Shown: positions 1 through 7,902, counted from the stretch's first letter. The stretch: 64,000 nt of DNA from Actinospineispora spinosispora DSM 44797 (GCF_000429025.1 NZ_AUBB01000027.1:102960-166959); one strand, 5' to 3'. Numbers and translations are program-made. The notes: generated by a model from the sequence alone, not told the origin.

Positions 1-1944
1 TGCCTGACCGAGCTGACCGCGCTGCTGGAGAAGCTGGGCTGGCAGCTCGTCGGTCCCGACGGCTCGCCGACCTCGGCGCGGCACCCGGCCGGGCGGACCG
101 CGGTGTTCCTCGGCGATCTCGTCGACCGGGGCCCGGACACGCCGGGGGTGCTGCGGCTGGCGATGGGGATGGTCGCCGACGGTGTGGCGTTCGCGATCAT
201 GGGCAACCACGAGCAGAAGCTGGTCAGGGCGCTGCGCGGGCGGGACGTGCAGCGTTCGCACGGGGTCGTCGAGTCACTGGAGCAGCTCGCCGCGCGGCCC
301 GAGGAGTTCGTCGCCGCCGCGACCGAGTTCATGGACGGGCTGCGCGCGCACTACGTCCTGGACGACGGAAACCTCGTCGTCGCACACGCGGGGCTGCGGG
401 AACGGTTCCACGGTCGGGCGTCCAAGCGGGTGCGTGCGTTCGCGCTGTACGGCGAGACGACGGGGGAGACCGACGAGTTCGGGCTGCCGGTGCGGTACCC
501 GTGGGCGACGGAGTACCGGGGCGCCGCGCTCGTCGCCTACGGGCACACGCCGGTGCCGGAGACCGAATGGGTCAACAACACGATCTGCCTGGACACCGGC
601 TGCGTGTTCGGTGGTTCGCTGACCGCGCTGCGCTACCCGGAACGGGAGACCGTGGCGGTCGCGGCGCAGAAGACCTGGTTCGAGCCGATCCGCCCGCTGA
701 CGGCGCCCACCGCCTCGGCCGAGGAACGTCCGGCCGACCAGCTGGACGTCTCCGACGTCTTGGGCAAACGCGGCGTGACCACCGGTGAGCACGGCAGGAT
801 CACCATCCCCGCCGAGAACTCGGCGGCCGCGCTGGAGGTCCTCAGCCGGTACGCCGTGCACCCGCGCTGGCTGGTGTACCTGCCGCCGACCATGGCGCCG
901 GTCGGCGAGCTGCCCGAACACCCGACGCAGGCCTTCGACGCGTTCGCCGGCATGGGCGTGGCGCGGGTCGTCATGCAGGCCAAGCACATGGGGTCCCGCG
1001 CGGTCGTACTGGTCTGTCGTAGCGAGGACGCTGCCGCCGCACGCTTCGGCGCGACGTCCGGGGAGACCGGGATCGTGCTGTCCCGTACCGGTCGGCGACT
1101 GCTCGACGACCCGTCGCAGCTGTTGACCGCGCTGCGCGGGGCGTGCGAGACGACCGGGCTGTGGGACTCGCTCGGCACGGACTGGCTCGCACTGGACTGC
1201 GAGCTGCTGCCCTGGACCGCCGCCGGAACCGGCCTCGTCGGTGACCGGTACGAGCCGATGGCGGCTGCCGCGCTCGCGGACACCTCAGCCGTGGCCGCTG
1301 TTCTGTCCGCCGCTGTCTCGCGTGGCGTCGACCTGACGGAGGAGCTGGCGGCGGCGCGCGATCGGTCGCTGGACGCCGTCGGGTTCGACACCGCGTGGCG
1401 GCGCTACGCCGGACTGGGCGAGCCGGCTCGGCTCGCGCCGTTCTGCGTGCTCGCCGGCGCGGGGGAGGTCTGCGCGGGCCGACCGGTCAGCTGGCAGCTG
1501 GACATCCTGGATCGGCTGGTCGCGGCCGCTCCCGAACACCTGGTGCGCACCGAGCGGTTCACGGTCGACGTCGACGATCCGGCGTCTCGTTCGGCCGGCG
1601 CGAACTGGTGGCAGGCGCTGGTGGATTCCGGCGGTGAAGGTGCCGTGGTCAAGCCCGCCGACGGCCTGGTGCGCGGCCCGAGGGGCCTGGTCCAGCCGGG
1701 TCTGAAGGTCCGAGGGCCCGACTACCTACGGCTGGTCTACGGGCCGCACTACCGGGAGGACGCGAACCTGACGCGGCTGGCGCGCCGCAACGTCGGCCGT
1801 AAACGTTCCCTCGCGCTGCGCGAGTACGCCCTGGGTCTGGAGTCGCTGCACCGCTTCGTCGCGGGCGAACCCCTGTGGCGGGTCCACGAGGCAGCAGCCG
1901 CGGTCCTGGCCCTGGAATCCGACCCGGTGGACCCGCGCCTCTAG
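1..1944 (+). CDS. pnkp: Polynucleotide kinase-phosphatase (RNA repair), 5'-truncated by window edge
   Basis: The frame is open from base 1, so the N-terminal kinase domain lies outside the window. The visible part holds a metallophosphoesterase domain (FLGDLVDRGPD at 106-138, then GNHE, VAYGHTP and LDTGCVFGGS) and a C-terminal nucleotidyltransferase (RNA-ligase-like) domain. In the latter, AKHMGSRAV carries the presumed adenylylated lysine (codon 982-984), with later GAVVKP and LKVRG motifs. This three-domain kinase/2',3'-phosphatase/ligase layout is that of bacterial Pnkp, which works with the methyltransferase Hen1 to reseal cleaved RNA. hen1, if present, would be upstream of the window. 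The stop at 1942-1944 is immediately followed by a modular repeat. Family identity is confident; the Hen1 partnership is inferred. Confidence 0.85.
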   Translation, partial: CLTELTALLEKLGWQLVGPDGSPTSARHPAGRTAVFLGDLVDRGPDTPGVLRLAMGMVADGVAFAIMGNHEQKLVRALRGRDVQRSHGVVESLEQLAARPEEFVAAATEFMDGLRAHYVLDDGNLVVAHAGLRERFHGRASKRVRAFALYGETTGETDEFGLPVRYPWATEYRGAALVAYGHTPVPETEWVNNTICLDTGCVFGGSLTALRYPERETVAVAAQKTWFEPIRPLTAPTASAEERPADQLDVSDVLGKRGVTTGEHGRITIPAENSAAALEVLSRYAVHPRWLVYLPPTMAPVGELPEHPTQAFDAFAGMGVARVVMQAKHMGSRAVVLVCRSEDAAAARFGATSGETGIVLSRTGRRLLDDPSQLLTALRGACETTGLWDSLGTDWLALDCELLPWTAAGTGLVGDRYEPMAAAALADTSAVAAVLSAAVSRGVDLTEELAAARDRSLDAVGFDTAWRRYAGLGEPARLAPFCVLAGAGEVCAGRPVSWQLDILDRLVAAAPEHLVRTERFTVDVDDPASRSAGANWWQALVDSGGEGAVVKPADGLVRGPRGLVQPGLKVRGPDYLRLVYGPHYREDANLTRLARRNVGRKRSLALREYALGLESLHRFVAGEPLWRVHEAAAAVLALESDPVDPRL

Positions 1945-2158
1945 TTTGGGCCTGTTCCGCGCGGAGTTTTTCCGTGACCACCCCCCTCGCCTTCGGCGTT
2001 GGGGGGTGCTCCCGGAAAAACAAGCCTCCTTCGTCGGCCGGGCGCGCGCTTGTTGCCGACCTGGGAGCCGACCTGGTAGCCGACGAGATTGGTCGCTGAC
2101 ATTCACCACGCCGGCCTTCGCCGGAACTCCTTCGGAGACTCGCGGAGCCGACTTAGCT
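1945..2158 (+). repeat. Modular GGGCCTGTTCCGCGC repeat, copy 1 (full form)
   Basis: It begins GGGCCTGTTCCGCGC right after the pnkp stop, contains a TTTTTCCG...CGGAAAAA hairpin, then a CGCGCGCTTG..GCCGACCTGGGAGCCG block, and ends with the shared tail CCGGCCTTCGCCGGAACTCC / TTCGGAGACTCGCGGAGCCG. Related copies are at 3600, 3776 (inverted), 33736, 52291, 63491 and 63903 (inverted). It lies between pnkp and the convergent fxsA gene and fills almost the whole intergenic space. Confidence 0.8.
1967..2020 (+). terminator. Hairpin inside repeat copy 1, possible bidirectional terminator
   Basis: Arms TTTTTCCG and CGGAAAAA enclose an ACCACCCCCC/GGGGGGTG stem with a CGCCTTCGGCG apex. It lies between the convergent genes pnkp and fxsA and has T-runs on both flanks, as expected of a bidirectional terminator. 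Confidence 0.5.
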
Positions 2159-2204
2159 GTTGTCAGGTGAGTCACGGGATTCCGCGGCGCGAGTCGGGGG
2201 ATTG

Positions 2205-2681
2205 TCAGCCCTCCAGGGGGCGGCGGGCCGTCGGAGGGCTCGGCGGCTTGGGGCCCGTGTCAACCACGGTTCCCTCTACCACCGTTCCGTCTATCACAGG
2301 GCCGCCGGTGCGGATGCGGACGTTGCGCAGCAGCGGCGAGCGCTGCTCGGCCTGACGGACCAACCGGCCGCGCACCAGCGCCCGGACCGGCGGCAACACC
2401 AGCAGCAGACCGAGCACGTCGCTGACCACGCCCGGCACCAGGATCAGCAGACCGGCAACACCGATCAGTGCACCGTCGGTCAGCTCGGCGTGCGCCGTCC
2501 GGCCACCACGTACGGCCTCGGCCGTCGCCAGCGCGGCACGGGCGCCCTCCCGGCGCACCAACCACATCCCGAGCATCGCCCCGGCCAGCAACAACAGCAA
2601 CGTCCAGCCGAAACCGAGCCAGGCGACCACGGCGGCAAGCGCCACCACCTCGACCACCGCGTACATCAGGAACCAGCGCAT
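2205..2681 (-). CDS. fxsA: FxsA family membrane protein
   Basis: A 158-residue small integral membrane protein with FxsA-type features: two N-terminal hydrophobic segments (MRWFLMYAVVEVVALAAVV, then a WTLLLLLAGAMLG-type segment) and a third centred on ALIGVAGLLILVPGVVSDVLG, with the conserved PG..D turn. FxsA in E. coli is linked to phage T7 exclusion; its role in actinobacteria is not established. ATG 2681 is preferred over GTG 2687 because GGAGG lies 8 bases before the ATG but only 2 bases before the GTG. The C-terminus is a charged, proline-rich cytoplasmic tail. Confidence 0.85.
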   Translation of the reverse strand: MRWFLMYAVVEVVALAAVVAWLGFGWTLLLLLAGAMLGMWLVRREGARAALATAEAVRGGRTAHAELTDGALIGVAGLLILVPGVVSDVLGLLLVLPPVRALVRGRLVRQAEQRSPLLRNVRIRTGGPVIDGTVVEGTVVDTGPKPPSPPTARRPLEG

Positions 2682-2776
2682 CTCCACGACCTCCTACCCC
2701 TCCAACGTTCGATCAAGCGCTTGTGCTCCCGAATGAGGGATTCCGTGCACGATCGGAACATGACAGGGTCGGTGTC

Positions 2777-3619
2777 ATGGTTCAGGCAACGCAGATCACC
2801 CGCGACGGGCTGGCATTCAACGTCACCGAATCCGGTCCCGTCGACGGCGAACCGGTGTTGCTGCTGCACGGCTTCCCCCAGCACGCGGACAGCTGGGACG
2901 CACTCGTACCGCTGCTCAACGACGCCGGCTACCGCACTCTCGCGATGACCCAGCGCGGCTACTCCCCGGGCGCCCGGCCGAAGAGCAGGCGCGCCTACCG
3001 GATCAGCGAGCTGGTCGCCGACGCGGTCGCGGTGATCGACCACTACGGCGGCAAGGTGCACGTCGTCGGCCACGACTGGGGTTCCGCGGTGGCCTGGGGA
3101 CTCGGCGCGAACAACCCGGAGAAGCTGTACAGCCTGACCGCGGTGTCCGTCCCGCACCCCGGTGCGTTCCTGCGCGCGATGGTGACCAGCGTGCAGGGGC
3201 TCAAGTCCTGGTACATGTACTTCTTCCAGCTGCCGTTCCTGCCCGAGTTCGTGCTGCGCCGGCTCATGGTCACCGGTCTGGTGCGCAGCGGCCAGACCGA
3301 CGAACGGGCCCGCCGCGACGCGGCCGCGTTCACCGGTACCGACGCGCTGACCGGAGCCGTGAACTGGTACCGCGCCATGCCGTTCCTCGACCCGAGGCAT
3401 GCGGGCGACCCGGTGCGGACGCCGACGCTGTTCATCTGGAGCGACAACGACACGTTCGTCCACCCCACCGGCGTCCAGGGCTGCGCGAAGTACGTGGACG
3501 CCCCGTACCAGCTGGAGACCCTGCACGGCGTCAGCCACTGGATCCCCGACGAGGCCCCCGCCGAAACGGCCGCGCTGCTCCTCCCGCACTTCGCGTCTTT
3601 TGGGCCTGTTTCGCGCTGA
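2777..3619 (+). CDS. Alpha/beta hydrolase, epoxide-hydrolase-like
   Basis: A 280-residue alpha/beta hydrolase. The oxyanion-hole motif is HGFPQ near residue 36. The nucleophile elbow reads VVGHDWGS with Asp100, not Ser, at the nucleophile position, which is typical of soluble epoxide hydrolases and haloalkane dehalogenases. A late acid (WSDNDTF) and the catalytic His (HGVSHWIPDEAP) follow. ATG 2777 is chosen because the fold starts there; the longer open frame upstream is antisense to fxsA. The last residues (FGPVSR) and the stop are encoded by the left end of a modular repeat, so the C-terminal tail was probably remodelled by that element. The substrate is unknown. Confidence 0.8.
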   Translation: MVQATQITRDGLAFNVTESGPVDGEPVLLLHGFPQHADSWDALVPLLNDAGYRTLAMTQRGYSPGARPKSRRAYRISELVADAVAVIDHYGGKVHVVGHDWGSAVAWGLGANNPEKLYSLTAVSVPHPGAFLRAMVTSVQGLKSWYMYFFQLPFLPEFVLRRLMVTGLVRSGQTDERARRDAAAFTGTDALTGAVNWYRAMPFLDPRHAGDPVRTPTLFIWSDNDTFVHPTGVQGCAKYVDAPYQLETLHGVSHWIPDEAPAETAALLLPHFASFGPVSR

Positions 3620-3690
3620 GCGAGTTGTTGCGGACATTCACTGCCCGGCCTTCGCCGGAACTCCTTCGGAGACTCGCGGAGCCGGCTTCA
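3600..3690 (+). repeat. Modular GGGCCTGTT repeat, copy 2 (short form)
   Basis: TTTGGGCCTGTTTCGCGC starts inside the last codons of the hydrolase gene and is followed almost directly by the common tail CGGCCTTCGCCGGAACTCC / TTCGGAGACTCGCGGAGCCG. The internal TTTTTCC hairpin and the CGCGCGCTTG block of copy 1 are missing, so this is a deletion derivative. Confidence 0.75.
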
Positions 3691-3716
3691 CAGACACACG
3701 TACACCCGCAGCTGGA

Positions 3717-3772
3717 AAGGAGCCGTGAGTGTTTTGGGTTGCCAGGGCAACCCAAAACACTCACGGCTCCTT
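3717..3772. terminator. Perfect 27-bp-arm GTGAGTG palindrome
   Basis: The arms 3717-3743 and 3746-3772 are exactly complementary around a 2-base centre (TTGCC-AG-GGCAA). The outer part is GCCGTGAGTG / CACTCACGGC. The same CCGTGAGTG...GCC-AG-GGC...CACTCACGG plan occurs at 27410-27461 with a different middle stem. It probably acts as a terminator after the hydrolase gene, although no long T-run follows. Confidence 0.65.
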
Positions 3773-3775
3773 GTG

Positions 3776-4106
3776 TGCCCGCGCAGGTGTCGTGTGGGAT
3801 GCGCATCGCATCTGCACCCCTCGCCTCACACCGGGAATGTGACGAGGCCCGGTGCGTAGCAGGCCCCGCAGAGGCGCCCGAAGGGGTTCCGCCGAAGGCG
3901 GGTAGTGCATGAGTGGCGGCTCCCAGGGTGACCCCAAGCGCGCGCGTCGCCGAAGGCGACATTTTTCCGAGTGGTCCCCCATGCCCGAAGGGTATGGGGG
4001 ACCACTCGGAAAAACCTCCATGCAGAGGCCCGCCAGGGCCTCCGCCTGGGATCGTTCCCGGTCGGCCCGGAGGGCCTTCCGGGAACGATGGCGCGCGAAA
4101 CAGGCA
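3776..4106 (-). repeat. Modular repeat, long form, inverted (copy 3)
   Basis: Read on the minus strand it starts GCCTGTTTCGCGCGCCATCG and holds an ATCGTTCCCGG/CCGGGAACGAT hairpin. A long stem follows at 3962-4014 (TTTTTCCGAGTGGTCCCCCAT and its complement), then GTCGCCTTCGGCGACGCGCG, then a CCGCCTTCGGCGGAACCCC / TTCGGGCGCC segment. It matches the 63491-63815 copy in the opposite orientation. No gene is supported here; the small open frames seen are products of the palindromes. The element ends 3 bases before the TetR operator. Confidence 0.75.
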
Positions 4107-4109
4107 AGT

Positions 4110-4125
4110 CTAGCAGTGCTAGGGT
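4110..4125 (+). promoter_or_regulatory. TetR operator palindrome overlapping a leaderless -10 box
   Basis: CTAGCAGTGCTAG (4110-4122) is a perfect 6+1+6 palindrome. It overlaps TAGGGT (4120-4125), a TANNNT -10 box that would start transcription at about the ATG at 4134. This arrangement suggests autorepression by the TetR protein encoded immediately downstream. Confidence 0.55.
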
Positions 4126-4133
4126 TTCGCCCC

Positions 4134-4721
4134 ATGGCCGCCCAGGATCGGCGCGAGCGGCAACGCGCCGAGCGACATCAACTGATCATCGACACCGCAC
4201 GCGGGATCGCCGAGTCGGAAGGGTGGGACGCGGTCACCACGCGCCGCCTCGCGGATCGCATCGAGTACAGCCAGCCGGTCCTCTACAGCCATTTCGCGGG
4301 CAAGGACGCGATCGTCGGCGCCGTGGCGCTGCAGGGCTTCGTCGAGTTCGCCGACACCCTGCGTGCCGACGTGTCCGCCGCGCCGGACTCGGCCAGTGCC
4401 CTGGGCGCGCTGGCACGGGGCTATCTACGGTTCGCCGAACTGCGCCCCGCTGTCTATGCCGCCATGTTCAGCATGGACACCGACCTGACCTTCGCCAGAG
4501 CCGACACACCACCGGCACTGCGCACCGCCTTCGAGGTCATGCGCGACACGCTCGGCGCCGCGACCGGAACAGCTCACCTGGAGACCCGCACCGAACTGGC
4601 CTGGGCCACGCTGCACGGCCTCGCCACCCTGACCGCGGGCAACCGGCTACGCCCCGAGCAGGCCCACGAGCGCCTGACCCTGCTGGTCGAGCACTGGCGA
4701 GCCGCCGCACCACACAGTTGA
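4134..4721 (+). CDS. TetR family transcriptional regulator
   Basis: 195 residues. The N-terminal HTH (about residues 12-55) carries the TetR signatures DTARGIAESEGWDAVTTRRL, YSQPVLYSHFAGKDAIV and a following helix. The ligand domain ends in a WATLHGLATLTAGNRL helix as in the TetR_C_13/WHG type. ATG 4134 is chosen because an operator palindrome and a leaderless -10 box lie just upstream; the longer open frame would run through a repeat element. The stop overlaps the operator of the MerR gene that follows by 16 bases. The target other than itself is unknown; the neighbouring MerR gene is a candidate. Confidence 0.85.
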   Translation: MAAQDRRERQRAERHQLIIDTARGIAESEGWDAVTTRRLADRIEYSQPVLYSHFAGKDAIVGAVALQGFVEFADTLRADVSAAPDSASALGALARGYLRFAELRPAVYAAMFSMDTDLTFARADTPPALRTAFEVMRDTLGAATGTAHLETRTELAWATLHGLATLTAGNRLRPEQAHERLTLLVEHWRAAAPHS

Positions 4722-4733
4722 AGTACGCTTCAA
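4718..4733 (+). promoter_or_regulatory. MerR-type operator TTGAAG-TACG-CTTCAA
   Basis: A palindrome with 6-bp arms (TTGAAG/CTTCAA) lies 4 bases before the MerR start codon and over the TetR stop. Symmetrical TTGAAG..CTTCAA sites are common for MerR-family proteins. It is probably an autoregulatory site. Confidence 0.5.
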
Positions 4734-4737
4734 GCTC

Positions 4738-5208
4738 ATGGGGAAGACCTGGGACATCGGTGAAGTCGCGGAACTGACCGGTCTCGCCCCGTCCGCGCTG
4801 CGCCATTACGAGCGTGAAGGCCTGCTCCACCCGGCGGGCCGCGCCGGTGGTCGCCGCTTCTACGACGCGACCGGTCTGCGTCAGCTGGCCACGATCGACC
4901 ACTGGCAGCGCGCCGGCCTGACCCTGCGCGAGATGTCCGAGCTGTTCCACCGGGACGCGGGCGACGTCGCCAGGATGAAGGAGCTCGCACTCATCCGGAT
5001 CGCCGAGCTGGACCGGCTCATCGCCCATGCGACGCAGGTCAGGGAGATGCTGTCGCACACGACGGTGTGCACGCACCAGCGAATGGACGAGTGCCCTGAG
5101 TACCGCAAGCACATCGATGCCGCCGTCGAGCAGCTGCTCGGCGGCGACCTGCGCGACCAGCCGCCACCGCTGCAGCCGATGCGCCGGCCCACCAGGGCCG
5201 ATCAGTAG
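4738..5208 (+). CDS. MerR family transcriptional regulator
   Basis: 156 residues. The N-terminal winged HTH has the MerR hallmark DIGEVAELTGLAPSALRHYE and EGLLHPAGRAGGRRFYD (residues 6-45). A coiled-coil dimerisation helix with LIRIAELDRLIAHATQVREM follows at about residues 80-105. The C-terminal segment has two cysteines (TVCTHQ and DEC) but not the four-Cys cluster of SoxR, so a [2Fe-2S] site is not supported. A palindromic operator immediately precedes the start. Its stop (5206-5208) overlaps the convergent bkdC stop by 7 bp. The effector is unknown. Confidence 0.85.
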   Translation: MGKTWDIGEVAELTGLAPSALRHYEREGLLHPAGRAGGRRFYDATGLRQLATIDHWQRAGLTLREMSELFHRDAGDVARMKELALIRIAELDRLIAHATQVREMLSHTTVCTHQRMDECPEYRKHIDAAVEQLLGGDLRDQPPPLQPMRRPTRADQ

Positions 5209-6545
5209 GTGATGGCGACCGCGGGGTTGGCCAGCAGCGCGCCGACGTCGGCCAGGAACCGCGACCCCTGCTCACCGTCGACGAGGCGATGGTCGAAGGA
5301 CAAGGCGAGCTGACAGACGGTCCGGACCGCGAGCTGCCCGTCCACCACCCAGGGCGCCTGTTTGACCGCGCCGAGCGCCAGGATCGCGGCCTCGCCCGGG
5401 TTCAGGATCGGGGTACCGGTGTCCACCCCGAACACCCCGACGTTCGTGATGGTGAACGTGCCGCCCACCATGTCCGACGGTGGTGTCTTGCCCGATCGCG
5501 CGGTCGCGGTCAGCTCCGCGAGCGCACCGGCCAGCTCCACCAGCGACAACGTGTCCGCGTCCCGAATCTTCGGCACGACGAGACCACGCGGTGTCGCGGC
5601 GGCGATCCCCAGCTGCACGTGGTCGTAGTAGACGATCTCCTGGGCGTCGTCGTCCCAGTGCGCGTTGACCTCCGGGGTGCGCCGCGCGGCGAGACACACG
5701 GCCTTGGCCGCGAACACCAGCGGGCTGAGCTTCACGTCGCGAAACGCGGCCGTGGTGCGCAGCTGGTCACGCAGCTCGATCATCGGCGTGACGTCCACCG
5801 TCAGGAACTCGGTGACGTGCGGTGCGCTGAACGCACTGTCGACCATCGCCGCCGCGGTGGCCTTGCGGACGCCCTTGATCGGCACCCGACGCTCCCCACC
5901 CGAGGCAACCGGCGGCGCCGACGAGGTGCTCTGCCGCACGTCATCCCGGGTGATCGTGCCACCAGGCCCGCTCCCGTCAACCCCCTGAAGATCAACCCCC
6001 AGCTCCCGAGCCAGCTTCCGCACCGGCGGCTTGGCCAACGGCACGGTCCGCCGCTCCGATTCCGACGGCACGAATGTGGCTTTAGGGACGTTCACCGTCT
6101 CCATAGCCACATTCGTGCCACCGGCTGGGGTGGCTGTAGGGGCTGGGGTGGCTGGCTTGCGGGGGCGGCGGGTGACTGAGCCGGGGCGGGGGCCGTAGCC
6201 GACCAGGTTGGCGATGCGGCCGTCCGCGCCGGGTTCGCCGATCTTCGCGCCGGCCGGTTCGTCAGCGGGAGCCGGCGCGGGAGCTGTCTGGGTGCTCGGC
6301 TCGTCGGCGCCGTCGCTGATCGCGATGATCGGGGTGCCGACCTCGACCGTCGTCCCAGGTTCGACCAGCAGCTCGGCGACCGTGCCGGCATACGGCGAAG
6401 GCAGCTCCACGGCGGCTTTCGCCGTCTCGATCTCCACGATGATCTGGTTGACCGCCACCGTGTCGCCCACCGCGACCTGCCAGGACAGGATCTCGGCCTC
6501 GGTCAGTCCCTCACCGGCGTCGGGGAGCCGGAACACCTGGCGCAT
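5202..6545 (-). CDS. bkdC: Branched-chain 2-oxoacid dehydrogenase E2 (dihydrolipoamide acyltransferase)
   Basis: 447 residues. It has an N-terminal lipoyl domain with lipoyl-lysine 43 in EIETAKAAVE, a peripheral-subunit-binding domain (PPVRKLARELGVDLQGVDGS) and a CoA-acyltransferase core ending in LSFDHRLVDG with catalytic His419 and Asp423. It transfers acyl groups from E1-bound intermediates to CoA. It follows E1beta: a GTG at 6554 would overlap the E1beta stop (GTGA), but ATG 6545 fits the family start (MRQVFRLPDAGEG) better. A 53-bp palindromic repeat is inserted in frame in the Ala/Pro linker between the lipoyl and binding domains. No E3 gene is in the window. Assignment to branched-chain rather than pyruvate substrates rests on the split E1alpha/E1beta partners. 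Confidence 0.9.
   Translation of the reverse strand: MRQVFRLPDAGEGLTEAEILSWQVAVGDTVAVNQIIVEIETAKAAVELPSPYAGTVAELLVEPGTTVEVGTPIIAISDGADEPSTQTAPAPAPADEPAGAKIGEPGADGRIANLVGYGPRPGSVTRRPRKPATPAPTATPAGGTNVAMETVNVPKATFVPSESERRTVPLAKPPVRKLARELGVDLQGVDGSGPGGTITRDDVRQSTSSAPPVASGGERRVPIKGVRKATAAAMVDSAFSAPHVTEFLTVDVTPMIELRDQLRTTAAFRDVKLSPLVFAAKAVCLAARRTPEVNAHWDDDAQEIVYYDHVQLGIAAATPRGLVVPKIRDADTLSLVELAGALAELTATARSGKTPPSDMVGGTFTITNVGVFGVDTGTPILNPGEAAILALGAVKQAPWVVDGQLAVRTVCQLALSFDHRLVDGEQGSRFLADVGALLANPAVAITY
6067..6119. repeat. 53-bp palindrome inserted in the E2 linker coding sequence
   Basis: GGCACGAATGTGGCT (6067-6081) and its exact complement (6105-6119) form 15-bp arms. Pairing continues with a few mismatches to a TTCAC apex, giving arms of about 24 bases. 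The reading frame of bkdC is kept. No other copy is in the window, but the shape is that of a dispersed palindromic element. Confidence 0.75.
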
Positions 6546-6550
6546 GCCGC

Positions 6551-7525
6551 TCACCAGGCCAGCGAGCGGTCGACGGCGTCGAGCACCCGGTCGAGGTCGG
6601 GCAGATAGTCCTCTTCGCAGCGCGACGGTGGATAGGGCGTGTCGAAGCCCGTCACCCGCAGCACCGGGGCTTCGAGGGAGTAGAAGCAGTCCTGCTGCAC
6701 CCTGGCCGCGACCTCGGCGGCAACCGACACCTCGGACGGTGCCTCGGCCACCACGACGAGCCGGCCGGTGCGCCGGACCGACTCGTACACCGGACCGAGG
6801 TCGAGCGGGGACAGCGACCGCAGGTCGATCACTTCGAGCTCGCGCCCGTCCTGCGCGGCGGCGACGGCCGCGTCCAGGCAGGTCCGGGCCATCGGCCCGT
6901 AGCCAGCCACCGTCACCGCGTCCCCGGAGCGCAGCACGCGTGAGGTGAACAGCGGCGGCGGCTCGGTGTCGAGGTCCAGCTCCGCCTTCTCCCAGTACCG
7001 CCGCTTCGGTTCGAAGAAGATCACCGGGTCGTCGCACTCGATCGCCTGCTGGATCATCCAGTAGGCGTCGACCGGGTTGCCGCACGCCACCACCTTCAGG
7101 CCCGGGACGTGCGCGAACAGCGACTCCGGCGACTCCGAGTGGTGCTCGACCGCGCCGATCCCGCCGCCGAACGGGATGCGCACGACGACCGGCATCGGCA
7201 CCCGCCCCTGTGAGCGGTACCGCAGCTTCGCCAGCTGGGAGACGATCTGATCGAACCCGGGGAACACGAACCCGTCGAACTGGATTTCACACACCGGCCG
7301 GAACCCTCGGATCGCCAGCCCGATGGCGGTGCCGATGATGCCCGACTCGGCGAGTGGCGTGTCGAGCACGCGCTGCTCACCGAAGTCCTTCTGCAGCCCG
7401 TCGGTGATCCGGAAGACGCCGCCGAGCTTGCCGACGTCCTCACCCATCACCAGAACCTTCGGGTCGCGCTCCATCGCCGCGCGTAACCCGTTGTTGAGCG
7501 CCTTCGCCATGGTGATCGTCGCCAT
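6551..7525 (-). CDS. bkdB: Branched-chain 2-oxoacid dehydrogenase E1 beta
   Basis: 324 residues, the usual length for E1beta. It starts MATITMAKALNNGLRAAMER and shows the transketolase-type pyrimidine-binding domain (VMGEDVGKLGGVFRIT, LDTPLAESGIIGTAIGLA) and the C-terminal transketolase domain (VIDLRSLSPLD). It forms the alpha2beta2 TPP-dependent E1 with the alpha subunit encoded upstream and decarboxylates 2-oxo acids. ATG 7525 has GGAGG 7 bases upstream. It is separated from the E1alpha gene by two small toxin-antitoxin-like genes and a 128-bp gap, which is not the usual adjacent arrangement. The stop overlaps a possible GTG start of bkdC. Confidence 0.92.
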   Translation of the reverse strand: MATITMAKALNNGLRAAMERDPKVLVMGEDVGKLGGVFRITDGLQKDFGEQRVLDTPLAESGIIGTAIGLAIRGFRPVCEIQFDGFVFPGFDQIVSQLAKLRYRSQGRVPMPVVVRIPFGGGIGAVEHHSESPESLFAHVPGLKVVACGNPVDAYWMIQQAIECDDPVIFFEPKRRYWEKAELDLDTEPPPLFTSRVLRSGDAVTVAGYGPMARTCLDAAVAAAQDGRELEVIDLRSLSPLDLGPVYESVRRTGRLVVVAEAPSEVSVAAEVAARVQQDCFYSLEAPVLRVTGFDTPYPPSRCEEDYLPDLDRVLDAVDRSLAW

Positions 7526-7653
7526 CGGGCATCCTCCCAGCGCGGCCGCTCGTGACGGCGCGGACGAACTCGGGCCCGGCATCCCGCGTCAGGTGAGACG
7601 CGAGCTGACCGTTGCCGCCCATCCTGGCACGGCCGGTGTCGTCCCGCGGGCCG

Positions 7654-7902
7654 TCAGCCCAGCCACACTACTTCGAGCAGATCGACTCTGTGCTGGTCCT
7701 CGAGAATCAAGAAGGTGAGGATGCAGTCGTCGCCGAGCAGGATCGTTCGAACGGCGCCTGACGGGTTGTCCTCGTTGATCGGCGGGCAATTCCACGGCGT
7801 CAGTTCAAGCATGGCGATCGCCTCCGCCAGAGCGTTGAGCAGCGAGGCAGGAAGTGCACTGATCTGCGCTTCAAGAGTCGGATCAACATCAACGTGGTAC
7901 AC
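7654..7902 (-). CDS. RelE/ParE-like small protein, possible toxin
   Basis: 82 residues starting with GTG. The N-terminus MYHVDVDPTLEAQISALP followed by a helical LLNALAEAIAMLELTPW segment, then GAVRTILLGDDCILTFLILE and HRVDLLEVVWLG, follows the RelE/ParE plan of strand, two helices and a three-strand sheet. It starts 5 bases after the stop of the DUF6247 gene, the usual antitoxin-before-toxin order. Its G+C content is visibly lower than that of the flanking bkd genes, suggesting acquisition. Toxicity is not shown by the sequence. Confidence 0.6.
   Translation of the reverse strand: MYHVDVDPTLEAQISALPASLLNALAEAIAMLELTPWNCPPINEDNPSGAVRTILLGDDCILTFLILEDQHRVDLLEVVWLG

Noticed and set aside
2468..2776. 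Upstream extension of the hydrolase frame
   Set aside because: Pro/Arg-rich translation opposite fxsA; the hydrolase fold begins at ATG 2777.
3625..4107. Several 80-95-codon frames on both strands
   Set aside because: They lie entirely in the palindromic repeats and exist on both strands because of the symmetry.
4738..5208. SoxR-type redox sensor
   Set aside because: Only two cysteines in the C-terminal region; the four-Cys [2Fe-2S] cluster motif is absent.
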